Under the pieces are notes generated by a model, which worked only from the letters and a program-made list of their open reading frames with translations, was not told the origin of the DNA and searched no databases. The translations under genes and the position numbers were made by a program. DNA of 7,833 nt from positions 1-7,833 of the forward strand of contig JALZUX010000304.1 of the NCBI GenBank assembly GCA_023301405.1, in the 5' to 3' direction. The DNA comes from Granulosicoccaceae bacterium (lineage in GTDB: Bacteria; Pseudomonadota; Gammaproteobacteria; Granulosicoccales; Granulosicoccaceae). The stretch's first letter is position 1; each line of letters opens with the position of its first letter. Of the stretch, positions 1-6,467 are shown piece after piece.

Positions 1-1073
1 GAGACAACGTGCTCAGTATCGATGTCAGGGAAGTAACGTCGACACCAGTCAACCAACGGTTGAATTCGATCGTCTCTGATGTCTTTATTTACCCCGTTAA
101 ACTCAGCAGTGCCTGCAATTCGAAACCGATCCAGCCCAAGACGGCTAGTGACAATCTTAGCCTCATCGTCAAGTAGGCTGGCCCAAGGCGCTGCCTGCTG
201 GCTTTGCTGATCGTCGAGAGGAATGGTGATTGAATAACCTTTGACCGGATAAATATTCACCCGATCCCCCAGCTTTGACGCTATCGCGCGACTGCCAACA
301 CCGGCACAAACCACCACACCATCAAAATGCTCTGTATCGGTGTTCGCCGCTGCGCCGGGCTCTTGATTCACAAAACGGATGTCCACGCCCCTGCCCGTGT
401 GGGTTAAATCTTCAACACTGGTATCACAGCAGAAGCTTGCACCCATGCGTGCGCAGGCATCAGCCAGGCCACGCGTGTACTTATGGATATCACCGGTAGA
501 ATCACTGGGGGTAAAGTACCCACCATAAAGATCGCCACGTAATGCGGGCTCAATTGATTTCATGTCATCAGCGGTGACTGCATCACGCGTTAATCCGCCA
601 CTCTTTAACATCTGGTTTACACGGGTGGCGTGATCATATTCCTTCTTGCTGGAATAAATATGCAAAATGCCGCGTTGCTCGAAATCAAAGTCAATGTTTT
701 CCCGTGTTGCCCACTCTTGAAGATGAGCGCGGGCAGCAATCGCCAACCGGGTCGTTTCAATAGTATTGCTTTCGTAGTTGGGAATATTGCCAATGAACTC
801 TGCCATCCACGACAGCTTGTGCCAGTCAGGACGAGGATTGACCAGTAATGGCGCGTCCTTCTTGAACATCCACTTCAGTCCCTTAAGAACCGTAGAGGTC
901 TGAGTCCAAACTTCAGCATTTGACGCTGACAGCTGGCCGCCATTGGCAAAAGAGGTGGCCATAGCCGGATAACGGTGTCGGTCGAAAACCGTCACTTTGT
1001 ATCCGCGATTCAGCAGGGCGTAACAGGTAGTGACTCCGGTGATTCCGGCGCCAATTACAGCGATATGCTTCAT
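1..1073 (-). CDS. dadA: D-amino acid dehydrogenase family FAD oxidoreductase (DadA-like), 3' end missing
   Basis: The reading frame is open from the ATG at 1073 to the left edge, giving about 357 residues of a family usually near 415-430, so the C-terminus is outside the window. The N-terminus has the FAD-binding Rossmann motif G8-x-G10-x-x-G13 after a first beta strand, an acidic residue (D31) at the end of the second strand, and the SFANGGQLS signature (41-49) typical of DadA. DadA enzymes oxidatively deaminate D-amino acids to 2-oxo acids and pass electrons to the respiratory chain. The start is supported by GGAG six bases upstream (complement of 1080-1083). The leader carries a tandem glycine riboswitch, so glycine is a likely inducer and possibly a substrate (inference). 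It could instead be a glycine/sarcosine oxidase-like paralogue; the fold and flavin binding are near certain, the substrate is not. Confidence 0.9.
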   Translation of the reverse strand, partial: MKHIAVIGAGITGVTTCYALLNRGYKVTVFDRHRYPAMATSFANGGQLSASNAEVWTQTSTVLKGLKWMFKKDAPLLVNPRPDWHKLSWMAEFIGNIPNYESNTIETTRLAIAARAHLQEWATRENIDFDFEQRGILHIYSSKKEYDHATRVNQMLKSGGLTRDAVTADDMKSIEPALRGDLYGGYFTPSDSTGDIHKYTRGLADACARMGASFCCDTSVEDLTHTGRGVDIRFVNQEPGAAANTDTEHFDGVVVCAGVGSRAIASKLGDRVNIYPVKGYSITIPLDDQQSQQAAPWASLLDDEAKIVTSRLGLDRFRIAGTAEFNGVNKDIRDDRIQPLVDWCRRYFPDIDTEHVV

Positions 1074-1122
1074 AAAATTCTCCAAACAGATGATAACGGA
1101 TTGCGTCGCAATCTTTCCATCC
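1074..1122 (-). promoter_or_regulatory. Probable riboswitch expression platform and ribosome binding site of dadA
   Basis: Between the second aptamer and the ATG the RNA contains a 6-bp hairpin (1099-1104 with 1108-1113, three-base loop), then CATCTG (1087-1092), then the Shine-Dalgarno GGAG (1080-1083). CATCTG repeats the 5' strand of the second P1 helix, so it could pair with the same CAGATG (1123-1128) when P1 is open. No run of U follows the hairpin, so control of translation rather than termination is the better guess. Confidence 0.5.
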
Positions 1123-1324
1123 CATCTGTCTTGGAACCTGAGAGTTTGAGCACAGACGGCTGTGTGCCTTACCCCTTCGGTGGACAAAAACCACTGGCTT
1201 TTGTCGCTCTCCAGATGTCTCGACTCAATGTGGTCCTGTTGCCTGAGAGTTTGCTGGGTGTTGCTCCTTCGGCGCCGATGCTTGTCAAGGTACTGCCCCT
1301 GACCGCCCGATCTCTCCCACATTG
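1123..1324 (-). promoter_or_regulatory. Tandem (two-aptamer) glycine riboswitch
   Basis: Read on the minus strand, two consecutive glycine aptamers are visible. Aptamer 1 (1324 to 1226) is closed by an 8-bp P1 helix (1317-1324 with 1226-1233). It contains GGGAGAG, the core GCCGAAGGAGCAA, then CTCTCAGG and an AGGAC end. Aptamer 2 (1217 to 1123) is closed by a 6-bp P1 (1212-1217 with 1123-1128). It contains GGAGAG, CACCGAAGGGG, then CTCTCAGG. Only 8 bases (1218-1225) separate the two, as in natural tandem glycine riboswitches. The second aptamer ends about 50 bases before the dadA-like ATG. Known members bind glycine and usually raise expression of glycine-use genes. In aptamer 2 the usual AGGAC end reads AAGAC, a small departure. 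Confidence 0.94.
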
Positions 1325-1368
1325 TGTCCTGCCGCCCGTTTGAAACAGGCTGACGCGAGACTGCCAGC

Positions 1369-1397
1369 AGAATGCACTAGAAATACTGCCTTGGCAA
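1369..1397 (-). promoter_or_regulatory. Weak candidate sigma70 promoter for the riboswitch-dadA transcript
   Basis: On the minus strand TTGCCA (1392-1397) is followed after exactly 17 bases by CATTCT (1369-1374). The -35 is reasonable, but the -10 matches the consensus at only three positions. The start would fall near 1362, leaving about 38 bases before the first aptamer. The rest of the divergent gap (1325-1585) shows a T-rich stretch at 1405-1419 and no other clear signal. Confidence 0.25.
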
Positions 1398-1585
1398 GAA
1401 ATTGCTTTTTTATTTTTATCCGCAGCAGGGCTTTTACGAAAACACTTCCCCCGCCACGCTACAGTGTCGGCGCCGCAGAAAAAACCTTTAGTAGGTGTCT
1501 GTCCGTGGCCGTATTGGCAATATAGTTCAGCATGCCACACGATATACTTGGCAACGAAAAACCTATTGACAGGCCCAGACACTCC

Positions 1586-3664
1586 ATGCAGATCAAAAAG
1601 CCAGCACAGACGCCCAGCGCTTCAAAAGACCCCCATCAATGGAAAGCACACGGCGAGCAATGGACAGATAACTACGCCTGGCTGAGGGCCGGCAACTGGC
1701 AAGAAGCCATGCGCAGCCCTGAAGCTCTGCCAGAGGCCATTAAGTCGTATCTACAGCAAGAAAACGACTACTACAACAACGCGACAGCAGAAACGCAGGA
1801 ACTTCAACAACAACTCATTGCAGAAATGCGTGGACGCATGCTGGAAAAAGACGATTCACTACCCTACAAAGACGGCCCATATGATTATTCGTACCGCTAT
1901 ATTGAAAACGAAGAACATCCAGTCTATCTGCGCAAACTACGCGACCGTGACGAAGAACAAATCACTATCGACATCAACAAAGAGGCTAAAGATCACGAAT
2001 ACTTTGATTACGATCTGGTCGAGCACAGTCCAGACCACAACACGTTGGCCTGGAGTCGAGACACCTCAGGCGCTGAATACTACCAATTATCATTCAGAGA
2101 TCTGCAAACCAACACTGACAGCGACTACTCCATACAAGATGTAGACACAGCAGCCTGGGCAAACAACACAACGATTTTCTACACCCGCGTTGATGCAAAT
2201 CATCGCCCTAATAAAGTATACCGCCACACTTTGGGCTGCGACCCAGACTCGGATGAACTTGTCTTTGAAGAACACGATACGCGGTTCTCATGCAGCGTAG
2301 ATATCAGTGGCTCTAAGGCATTTATTTTTATTTCAACCGGCATGAATGATCAGGACGAAGTGTGGTTTATACCAACCGACTCACTGCAGTCAGAACCCAC
2401 ACTAATTGAAGGCCGAACTGAACACCTGGAATACAGCGTTGAACACCAGAATAATCGCTTCCTGATACTGACCAACGCCGATCATGCCATTGATTTTAAA
2501 ATTGTCGAAGCCCCTGTTAGCAACCCGGGGCGCAGTAACTGGTCAGACGTAATTCCCTACCAGCCAGGCACAATGGTTCGCTCGGTAGAGGCTTATCAAG
2601 ACTGGGTAATGTGGTTTGTTGTAGAGAATGCCTTGCCAAAGATCTGCTTTGCAAAAAATGGCGGGGAAGAAAATTCAATCTCGTTTGATGAAGAAGCTTT
2701 TTCACTGTCATTGATCACCAGCTATCAGTACAACGACAACACCATTCGATTCAGGTATTCATCACCCACTACACCATCGCAAACCTATGAGTACGAGCTT
2801 GCTACCGGCAACCGCACCTTGCTAAAAGAGCAAGTCATTCCATCCGGCCACGACAGCAAACACTATATTACAAGACGAATCACCGCTATTTCACACGACG
2901 GCGCTAAGGTACCAGTCACCTTGCTGCACCACCGTGACACACCACTTGACGGGTCAGCACCATGCCTGCTGTACGGCTATGGATCCTATGGTGCATCAAT
3001 GCCGGCATCGTTCTCTGGCAACCGACTGAGCCTTGTCAATCGTGGCTTTGTTTATGCTATTGCGCATGTACGTGGCGGTCAGGAAAAGGGCCGCGCCTGG
3101 TATGAAGAGGCTAAGTTTGCAAAAAAACCCAACACCTTCTTTGACTTTATTGCCGCCGCAGAAATGCTGATTGAACAGAACTACACCCGCCAACACAAAC
3201 TCATGATACAAGGGGGTTCGGCAGGCGGTTTATTAGTCGGTGCCGTGGTCAACATGCGCCCCGACCTATTCGGTGGTGTAATAGCCGACGTGCCCTTTGT
3301 TGATGTGTTAAACACCATACTGGATGACACACTGCCGCTAACACCAGGTGAGTGGTCTCAATGGGGTAACCCGATAGAAAGCAAGCAAGCGTTTGAAGCT
3401 ATAAAAAGCTATTCACCATACGATAACGTGAAAGCCCAAAACTACCCGCCAATGTTAGTCACCGCCGGGGTATCTGATCCACGGGTTACCTATTGGGAAC
3501 CAGCAAAGTGGGTTGCCCTGCTGAGAGACATCAAAACTGATGATAATATTTTACTGTTGAAAACTAATATGACATCAGGGCACTTTGGCAAGACCGGCCG
3601 ATTTGCAGCACTTGAAGATGCAGCGCTGTCGTATGCATTTGCGATTGGCATTGTGGGGGCTTAG
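1586..3664 (+). CDS. opdB: S9A family serine oligopeptidase, oligopeptidase B-like (protease II)
   Basis: The product is a 692-residue cytosolic peptidase: an N-terminal beta-propeller (about 70-400) gates a C-terminal alpha/beta-hydrolase domain. The catalytic triad is visible: S545 in GGSAGG, D631 in VSDPR and H666 in SGHFGK. The stretches YGYGSYG, HVRGGQEKGRAWYE and DVPFVDVLNTILDDTLPLT are hallmarks of oligopeptidase B, which cuts short peptides after Lys or Arg. The frame opens at an ATG at 1532, but homology begins only after about residue 30 of that version. The ATG at 1586 gives the usual family length (about 690) and lies 37 bases after a TATACT -10-like element. Neither start has a good Shine-Dalgarno. 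Several acidic specificity residues appear replaced (P473, S475, S591), so preference for basic residues is doubtful. No signal peptide is seen. Confidence 0.92.
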   Translation: MQIKKPAQTPSASKDPHQWKAHGEQWTDNYAWLRAGNWQEAMRSPEALPEAIKSYLQQENDYYNNATAETQELQQQLIAEMRGRMLEKDDSLPYKDGPYDYSYRYIENEEHPVYLRKLRDRDEEQITIDINKEAKDHEYFDYDLVEHSPDHNTLAWSRDTSGAEYYQLSFRDLQTNTDSDYSIQDVDTAAWANNTTIFYTRVDANHRPNKVYRHTLGCDPDSDELVFEEHDTRFSCSVDISGSKAFIFISTGMNDQDEVWFIPTDSLQSEPTLIEGRTEHLEYSVEHQNNRFLILTNADHAIDFKIVEAPVSNPGRSNWSDVIPYQPGTMVRSVEAYQDWVMWFVVENALPKICFAKNGGEENSISFDEEAFSLSLITSYQYNDNTIRFRYSSPTTPSQTYEYELATGNRTLLKEQVIPSGHDSKHYITRRITAISHDGAKVPVTLLHHRDTPLDGSAPCLLYGYGSYGASMPASFSGNRLSLVNRGFVYAIAHVRGGQEKGRAWYEEAKFAKKPNTFFDFIAAAEMLIEQNYTRQHKLMIQGGSAGGLLVGAVVNMRPDLFGGVIADVPFVDVLNTILDDTLPLTPGEWSQWGNPIESKQAFEAIKSYSPYDNVKAQNYPPMLVTAGVSDPRVTYWEPAKWVALLRDIKTDDNILLLKTNMTSGHFGKTGRFAALEDAALSYAFAIGIVGA

Positions 3665-3703
3665 ACCGTCGCCTTCGACGGATTACCGGATTGCCTCATT
3701 ATT

Positions 3704-4552
3704 TCAAGCCCCGGCATCTGTACCGGGGTTTACCGGCAGATTGTAATCGGCCAACCGGTCTTGCAAAAACGTATATTGCTCTCTGGCTGTTGTAATTTCT
3801 TTTTTATCAATCGTTAGTCTTTTTAATTGCTCAGCATGCTCATCAAAGGTTTGCGGCAAATTACTTTCATCGAGCCAGGGCTTGCAGAAAACCGAATGTC
3901 CAAAATGATCACCTGCCCGATTTAAACTTAGAAAATAAACCTGGTTTTCGATCGCACGGGTAGTTGCAAAGGCGTGCCAACTGTAAAAGGAAGGATCACG
4001 AGCATAGGCACCCGTATGCAGAATGATGTCTACCTGATGATCAACCGCAAGCGTACGGCATAGTTCAGGAGCACGAATGTCGTAGCAAATTATCGGCGAT
4101 AACTTATAACCGTTTATCTCAAAGATCACCAAACGCTGATCACCGGCAATAAAAAACTCCTTTTCCATAGAATCCCCAAATTGCGCTAAGTGAAGTTTAT
4201 TGTAAACCCCCACCAACTCACCGTCAGGTTGCAACACCGCTGTTGATATCCAGCAGCCGCCTGCCCCACGGTTAGCAAAGCCATAAACCACCCAACAGCT
4301 GTGCTTTATTGCAAGCGCCTTCCACACCGCGTATGACTCACCGCGATCTTGCTCGGCTAAACCATCAAGGTGCTCAAATGCCGGGCGACTATAATCAATT
4401 GACGACAACTCCGGCAGCACAACCAGATCAACCGGAGCTTGGTTTAGTTGCTCATCAACTAACTGTGCCGTACGTCGCACATGCTTGTCACGAGCAACAG
4501 CGGTTGTCATGGGAGGAATTGAAATCTGACAGGCAAGCACATTCAAGGTCAT
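3704..4552 (-). CDS. Carbon-nitrogen hydrolase (nitrilase superfamily amidohydrolase)
   Basis: This 282-residue protein has the nitrilase-superfamily catalytic Glu-Lys-Cys set: E48 in LPELSS, K119 in YNKLHL and C156 in IICYDIR. A further conserved Glu lies in the GDSMEKE region (about 130-132). Length and the N-terminal LNVLACQ strand fit a complete single-domain enzyme that hydrolyses a non-peptide C-N bond through a cysteine thioester. The CYDIRAPELCR block recalls omega-amidase and deaminated-glutathione amidase relatives, but the substrate cannot be read from the sequence. The start at 4552 is chosen because the first beta strand begins there; no Shine-Dalgarno is evident. It converges on the oligopeptidase gene, with 39 bases between stops. 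Confidence 0.9.
   Translation of the reverse strand: MTLNVLACQISIPPMTTAVARDKHVRRTAQLVDEQLNQAPVDLVVLPELSSIDYSRPAFEHLDGLAEQDRGESYAVWKALAIKHSCWVVYGFANRGAGGCWISTAVLQPDGELVGVYNKLHLAQFGDSMEKEFFIAGDQRLVIFEINGYKLSPIICYDIRAPELCRTLAVDHQVDIILHTGAYARDPSFYSWHAFATTRAIENQVYFLSLNRAGDHFGHSVFCKPWLDESNLPQTFDEHAEQLKRLTIDKKEITTAREQYTFLQDRLADYNLPVNPGTDAGA
3706..3731 (+). terminator. Possible terminator hairpin between convergent genes
   Basis: CCCCGG (3709-3714) pairs with CCGGGG (3723-3728) around an 8-base loop, extended by flanking AAG/TTT bases. It follows the peptidase stop by about 42 bases and overlaps the last codons of the convergent amidohydrolase gene. The U run is only three bases, so termination would be weak. 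A second small hairpin (3666-3671 with 3676-3681, loop CCTT) sits directly after the peptidase stop and has no U tract. Confidence 0.35.
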
Positions 4553-4889
4553 ATCGATAGCCGGGCTTTTACGGGAGTTGCGTCTTGCAAAAAAGTGACA
4601 GCGCGCAACATCGTCAACGCTAATTCAACAATAGTCATGAGCCACACAATGGGCATTCAATTCTGGCTGAATAACGGGCACTACACCACCGAAACTTAAT
4701 CCGATAGTTCAAGTAGCCGTTCACGTGCAACCTGCACGGCCATTTGAGCACCCACAACACCGCCAATAAACACGACAAGTGTGCCCGGAATAGTTTCAGC
4801 TAACAAACTGATAATCTTACAGCCGGGTACACCAACACTAATCCCGATATACTGAAACTGTCCTCCGCAACGCGCCTTGTGCTTATCCC
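4553..4889. other. 337-base gap between the amidohydrolase gene and dgkA
   Basis: This stretch separates two divergently transcribed genes and should hold promoters for both. Apart from the doubtful reading frame at 4696-4806, I see a TATACT -10-like hexamer (4848-4853) placed 36 bases before dgkA without a recognisable -35. On the minus strand, TTGACG near 4615 has no good -10 at 17 bases. No RNA gene, terminator or long repeat was seen. Confidence 0.5.
4696..4806 (-). CDS. Doubtful small membrane-protein reading frame
   Basis: A minus-strand frame is open for about 71 codons and ends at a TAA (4696-4698). Its last 36 codons from a TTG at 4806 encode a hydrophobic segment (ETIPGTLVVFIGGVVGAQ) followed by a charged tail (VARERLLELSD), which looks protein-like. 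No ATG begins it, the Shine-Dalgarno is poor, and the upstream part of the frame overlaps dgkA antisense. It may be a short membrane protein with an unusual start, the C-terminal remnant of a lost gene, or chance. I do not recognise a family. Confidence 0.25.
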   Translation of the reverse strand: MLAETIPGTLVVFIGGVVGAQMAVQVARERLLELSD

Positions 4890-5249
4890 ATGAAAAACCC
4901 CGAAACAGGGCTCAAAAGAATTATCTCAGCCGGCGGTTTTTCAGTGCAAGGGCTGGCTGCTGCTTACCGGCACGAAAGTGCTTTTCGTCAAGAAATCTGG
5001 CTCGCTGTCGTTTTGGTTCCTCTTGCACTTTGGCTTGGCCAAAGCTGGCCGCAAAAACTACTGCTTATCGGGTCGGTAATTGTGGTGTTAATTGTCGAGC
5101 TATTGAACTCGGCCATTGAAGCCGTTGTTGACCGAGTGGGGGACGAATATCACGTATTGTCAGGGCGCGCCAAAGACATGGGCTCGGCGGCGGTTTTTTT
5201 GACCTTTGGTTTAACGGCGCTCACCTGGTTGGCGGTTATCTTATCGTGA
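4890..5249 (+). CDS. dgkA: Diacylglycerol kinase (integral membrane, DgkA type)
   Basis: The 119-residue product matches prokaryotic DgkA along its whole length. DgkA phosphorylates diacylglycerol with ATP to give phosphatidic acid, recycling lipid released during membrane-derived glucan synthesis. The N-terminal amphipathic part (TGLKRIISAGGFSVQGLAAA) leads into AFRQE (31-35). Three membrane segments follow (about 36-50, 57-73, 97-118). The family signature E70-L-L-N73-S-A-I-E77-x-x-x-D81 is intact, and DRVGDEYHVLSGRAKDMGSAA follows as in E. coli. The start is fixed by homology; there is no Shine-Dalgarno. It appears to be a single-gene unit. Confidence 0.96.
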   Translation: MKNPETGLKRIISAGGFSVQGLAAAYRHESAFRQEIWLAVVLVPLALWLGQSWPQKLLLIGSVIVVLIVELLNSAIEAVVDRVGDEYHVLSGRAKDMGSAAVFLTFGLTALTWLAVILS

Positions 5250-5302
5250 CGACAATCACACCGGTTACAAACCTGATTATTGAACCAATTCACATCTATT
5301 TA

Positions 5303-5331
5303 CTGTCATGACAACCTCAGTGCATTAAAAT
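5303..5331 (+). promoter_or_regulatory. Candidate sigma70 promoter of the DUF1045 gene
   Basis: CTGTCA (5303-5308, four of six matches to TTGACA) is followed after exactly 17 bases by TAAAAT (5326-5331, five of six to TATAAT). Transcription would start near 5338, about 70 bases before the ATG. A perfect 10-base palindrome, AATTGCAATT (5329-5338), overlaps the -10 end and the start point and could be an operator. Confidence 0.45.
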
Positions 5332-5407
5332 TGCAATTGGAAAGTCATCGAAACCCTTTTCCTTTGATCATGATTAACATGAAATGCCTTGAATTAATTA
5401 GCAACAA

Positions 5408-6139
5408 ATGCAATCGCCAAATGAGAACCACACCGTGAACAACAAAGCTCGTTACGGTATCTTTTTTGCTCCACATGATGACTCCCCCCTTGGCGTCTAC
5501 GGGGCCACGGTTCTGCGCAGAAAAGCGACCAGCACCAACGAATGGGTAAACCCCCTCATTCCTATCAGCTTCGAAAACACACCGGTATGGCGCGCTTGTA
5601 TTGAACGCCCTGCCCACTATGGCTTTCATGCCACTATTAACGCACCGTTTGAACTACACGATCAGCACTCAACCGAAGAACTATTTGACGACATCCGCGC
5701 GTTTTGCAAGCAACAGCAACCGCTATTACTAACAAACATCGCTCCGCGGCTAACGCATCGCTACGATGCGCTGGCATTTGACGATCAGCCAGCTGACATC
5801 AAAAATTTCGCAGCTACCTGCGCAACCCGCTTTGAGAAATATCGCGCCCCACTCACTGCAGCAGATACAAAGCGCCGGCAAAAGAAAGCCCTGTCAGCGT
5901 CACAAATTAAACATCTACAAACCTATGGCTACCCGTATGTTTTTGACGATTTTAATTTTCACATGACACTGTCCGGAACCATGCCTGATGACGACAACGG
6001 CTTTTTACGTTGGCTGGGGGTACTGTTCTGGGAAATGGTTCCAGAGACACCCCGACTTGACCGACTCAGCGTATTTAAACAAGAAGACAGAAAATCAGCC
6101 TTCACTCGCATTGCCGACTTCCCATTCTCGGCAAACTAA
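5408..6139 (+). CDS. DUF1045 family protein, 2H phosphoesterase fold, phosphonate-metabolism associated
   Basis: The 243-residue protein carries two HxT motifs, H74-A-T76 in HYGFHATINAPF and H185-M-T187 in FNFHMTLSG. These are the paired catalytic motifs of the 2H phosphoesterase superfamily. RYGIFFAP near the start, the FEKYRAPLT segment and YGYPYVFDDF match the DUF1045 family, whose members often lie in phn (phosphonate/C-P lyase) clusters. The exact reaction is not established to my knowledge. The ATG at 5408 has no Shine-Dalgarno. A GTG at 5435, with GAG about ten bases upstream, is an alternative and would begin just before the conserved RYG. No phn gene is seen in the window. Confidence 0.87.
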   Translation: MQSPNENHTVNNKARYGIFFAPHDDSPLGVYGATVLRRKATSTNEWVNPLIPISFENTPVWRACIERPAHYGFHATINAPFELHDQHSTEELFDDIRAFCKQQQPLLLTNIAPRLTHRYDALAFDDQPADIKNFAATCATRFEKYRAPLTAADTKRRQKKALSASQIKHLQTYGYPYVFDDFNFHMTLSGTMPDDDNGFLRWLGVLFWEMVPETPRLDRLSVFKQEDRKSAFTRIADFPFSAN

Positions 6140-6208
6140 GCGACTGTCTACCCATACCCAGCCAAACCATCCACTGACCACAATACGTTTCGGAATCTGC
6201 AACCTTCA

Positions 6209-6222
6209 GGTGACCTGTCACC
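6209..6222. repeat. Inverted repeat GGTGAC-CT-GTCACC
   Basis: Perfect 6-base arms are separated by two bases, about 70 bases after the DUF1045 stop and 245 bases before the ArsR gene. The size and symmetry resemble a dimeric repressor site, but no nearby promoter or cognate regulator is evident. Confidence 0.4.
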
Positions 6223-6325
6223 AGAGACGATGAACACTCTATCGACGCTCGCTCATTTTTTAAGCTGACCGCAGCGCACAAGCAAATTTCATTCGAAAAA
6301 TTTACCCGCTGTAATATATCAAGAC

Positions 6326-6339
6326 AGTTACTATTAACT
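6326..6339. promoter_or_regulatory. Candidate operator AGTTA-CTAT-TAACT
   Basis: Perfect 5-base arms flank a 4-base centre in an AT-rich patch upstream of the terminator and the ArsR-family gene. ArsR-type repressors bind imperfect AT-rich inverted repeats and commonly autoregulate. The GTTACTAT core recurs before the next gene (6963-6970). Binding is inference. Confidence 0.35.
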
Positions 6340-6380
6340 CGCTAGATTTCCATACACAGCCAACCCCGAATGCTCTTTTT

Positions 6381-6417
6381 CAGCGGCCACATGAAAATCA
6401 TGTTCCCGCTGTTTTTT
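6381..6417 (+). terminator. Intrinsic terminator upstream of the ArsR-family gene
   Basis: CAGCGG (6381-6386) pairs with CCGCTG (6406-6411), and inside it ACATGA (6389-6394) pairs with TCATGT (6398-6403) around an AAA loop. A two-base mismatch separates the stems. Six T residues follow (6412-6417). This is the best terminator in the window. It lies 242 bases after the DUF1045 stop and 50 bases before the ArsR ATG. It may end the DUF1045 transcript, end a small RNA, or act as an attenuator in the ArsR leader. Confidence 0.75.
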
Positions 6418-6467
6418 CAGCATTCAGGCATCGTAGCGGCCTGCACTGACTTGGCTCAGGCTTTACT

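Larger units (their letters stand above)
6140..6467 (+). other. 328-base non-coding region before the ArsR-family gene
   Basis: No plausible coding frame is seen. The region holds the GGTGAC palindrome, an AT-rich patch (6281-6345) with the AGTTA/TAACT palindrome, and the strong terminator at 6381-6417. A -35/-10 pair of good quality was not found. TATTAA (6332-6337) with CTGTAA (6309-6314) at 17 bases is the least bad option and would place the start just before the terminator. Confidence 0.5.

Noticed and set aside
975..1343. Plus-strand open frame across the dadA start and the riboswitch
   Set aside because: It is antisense to a clear gene and to conserved RNA structure, and its translation has no protein-like features.
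1391..1419. T-rich run with a small GCAA/TTGC hairpin as a plus-strand terminator
   Set aside because: The stem is only four bases and no plus-strand gene precedes it.
1169..1582. 137-codon minus-strand frame over the riboswitch and divergent promoter region
   Set aside because: It runs through both aptamers' conserved RNA motifs, and the amino acid sequence resembles no family.
1532..1585. Upstream ATG of the peptidase frame as true start
   Set aside because: It has no ribosome site, would add non-conserved residues beyond family length, and lies upstream of the TATACT element. It remains possible.
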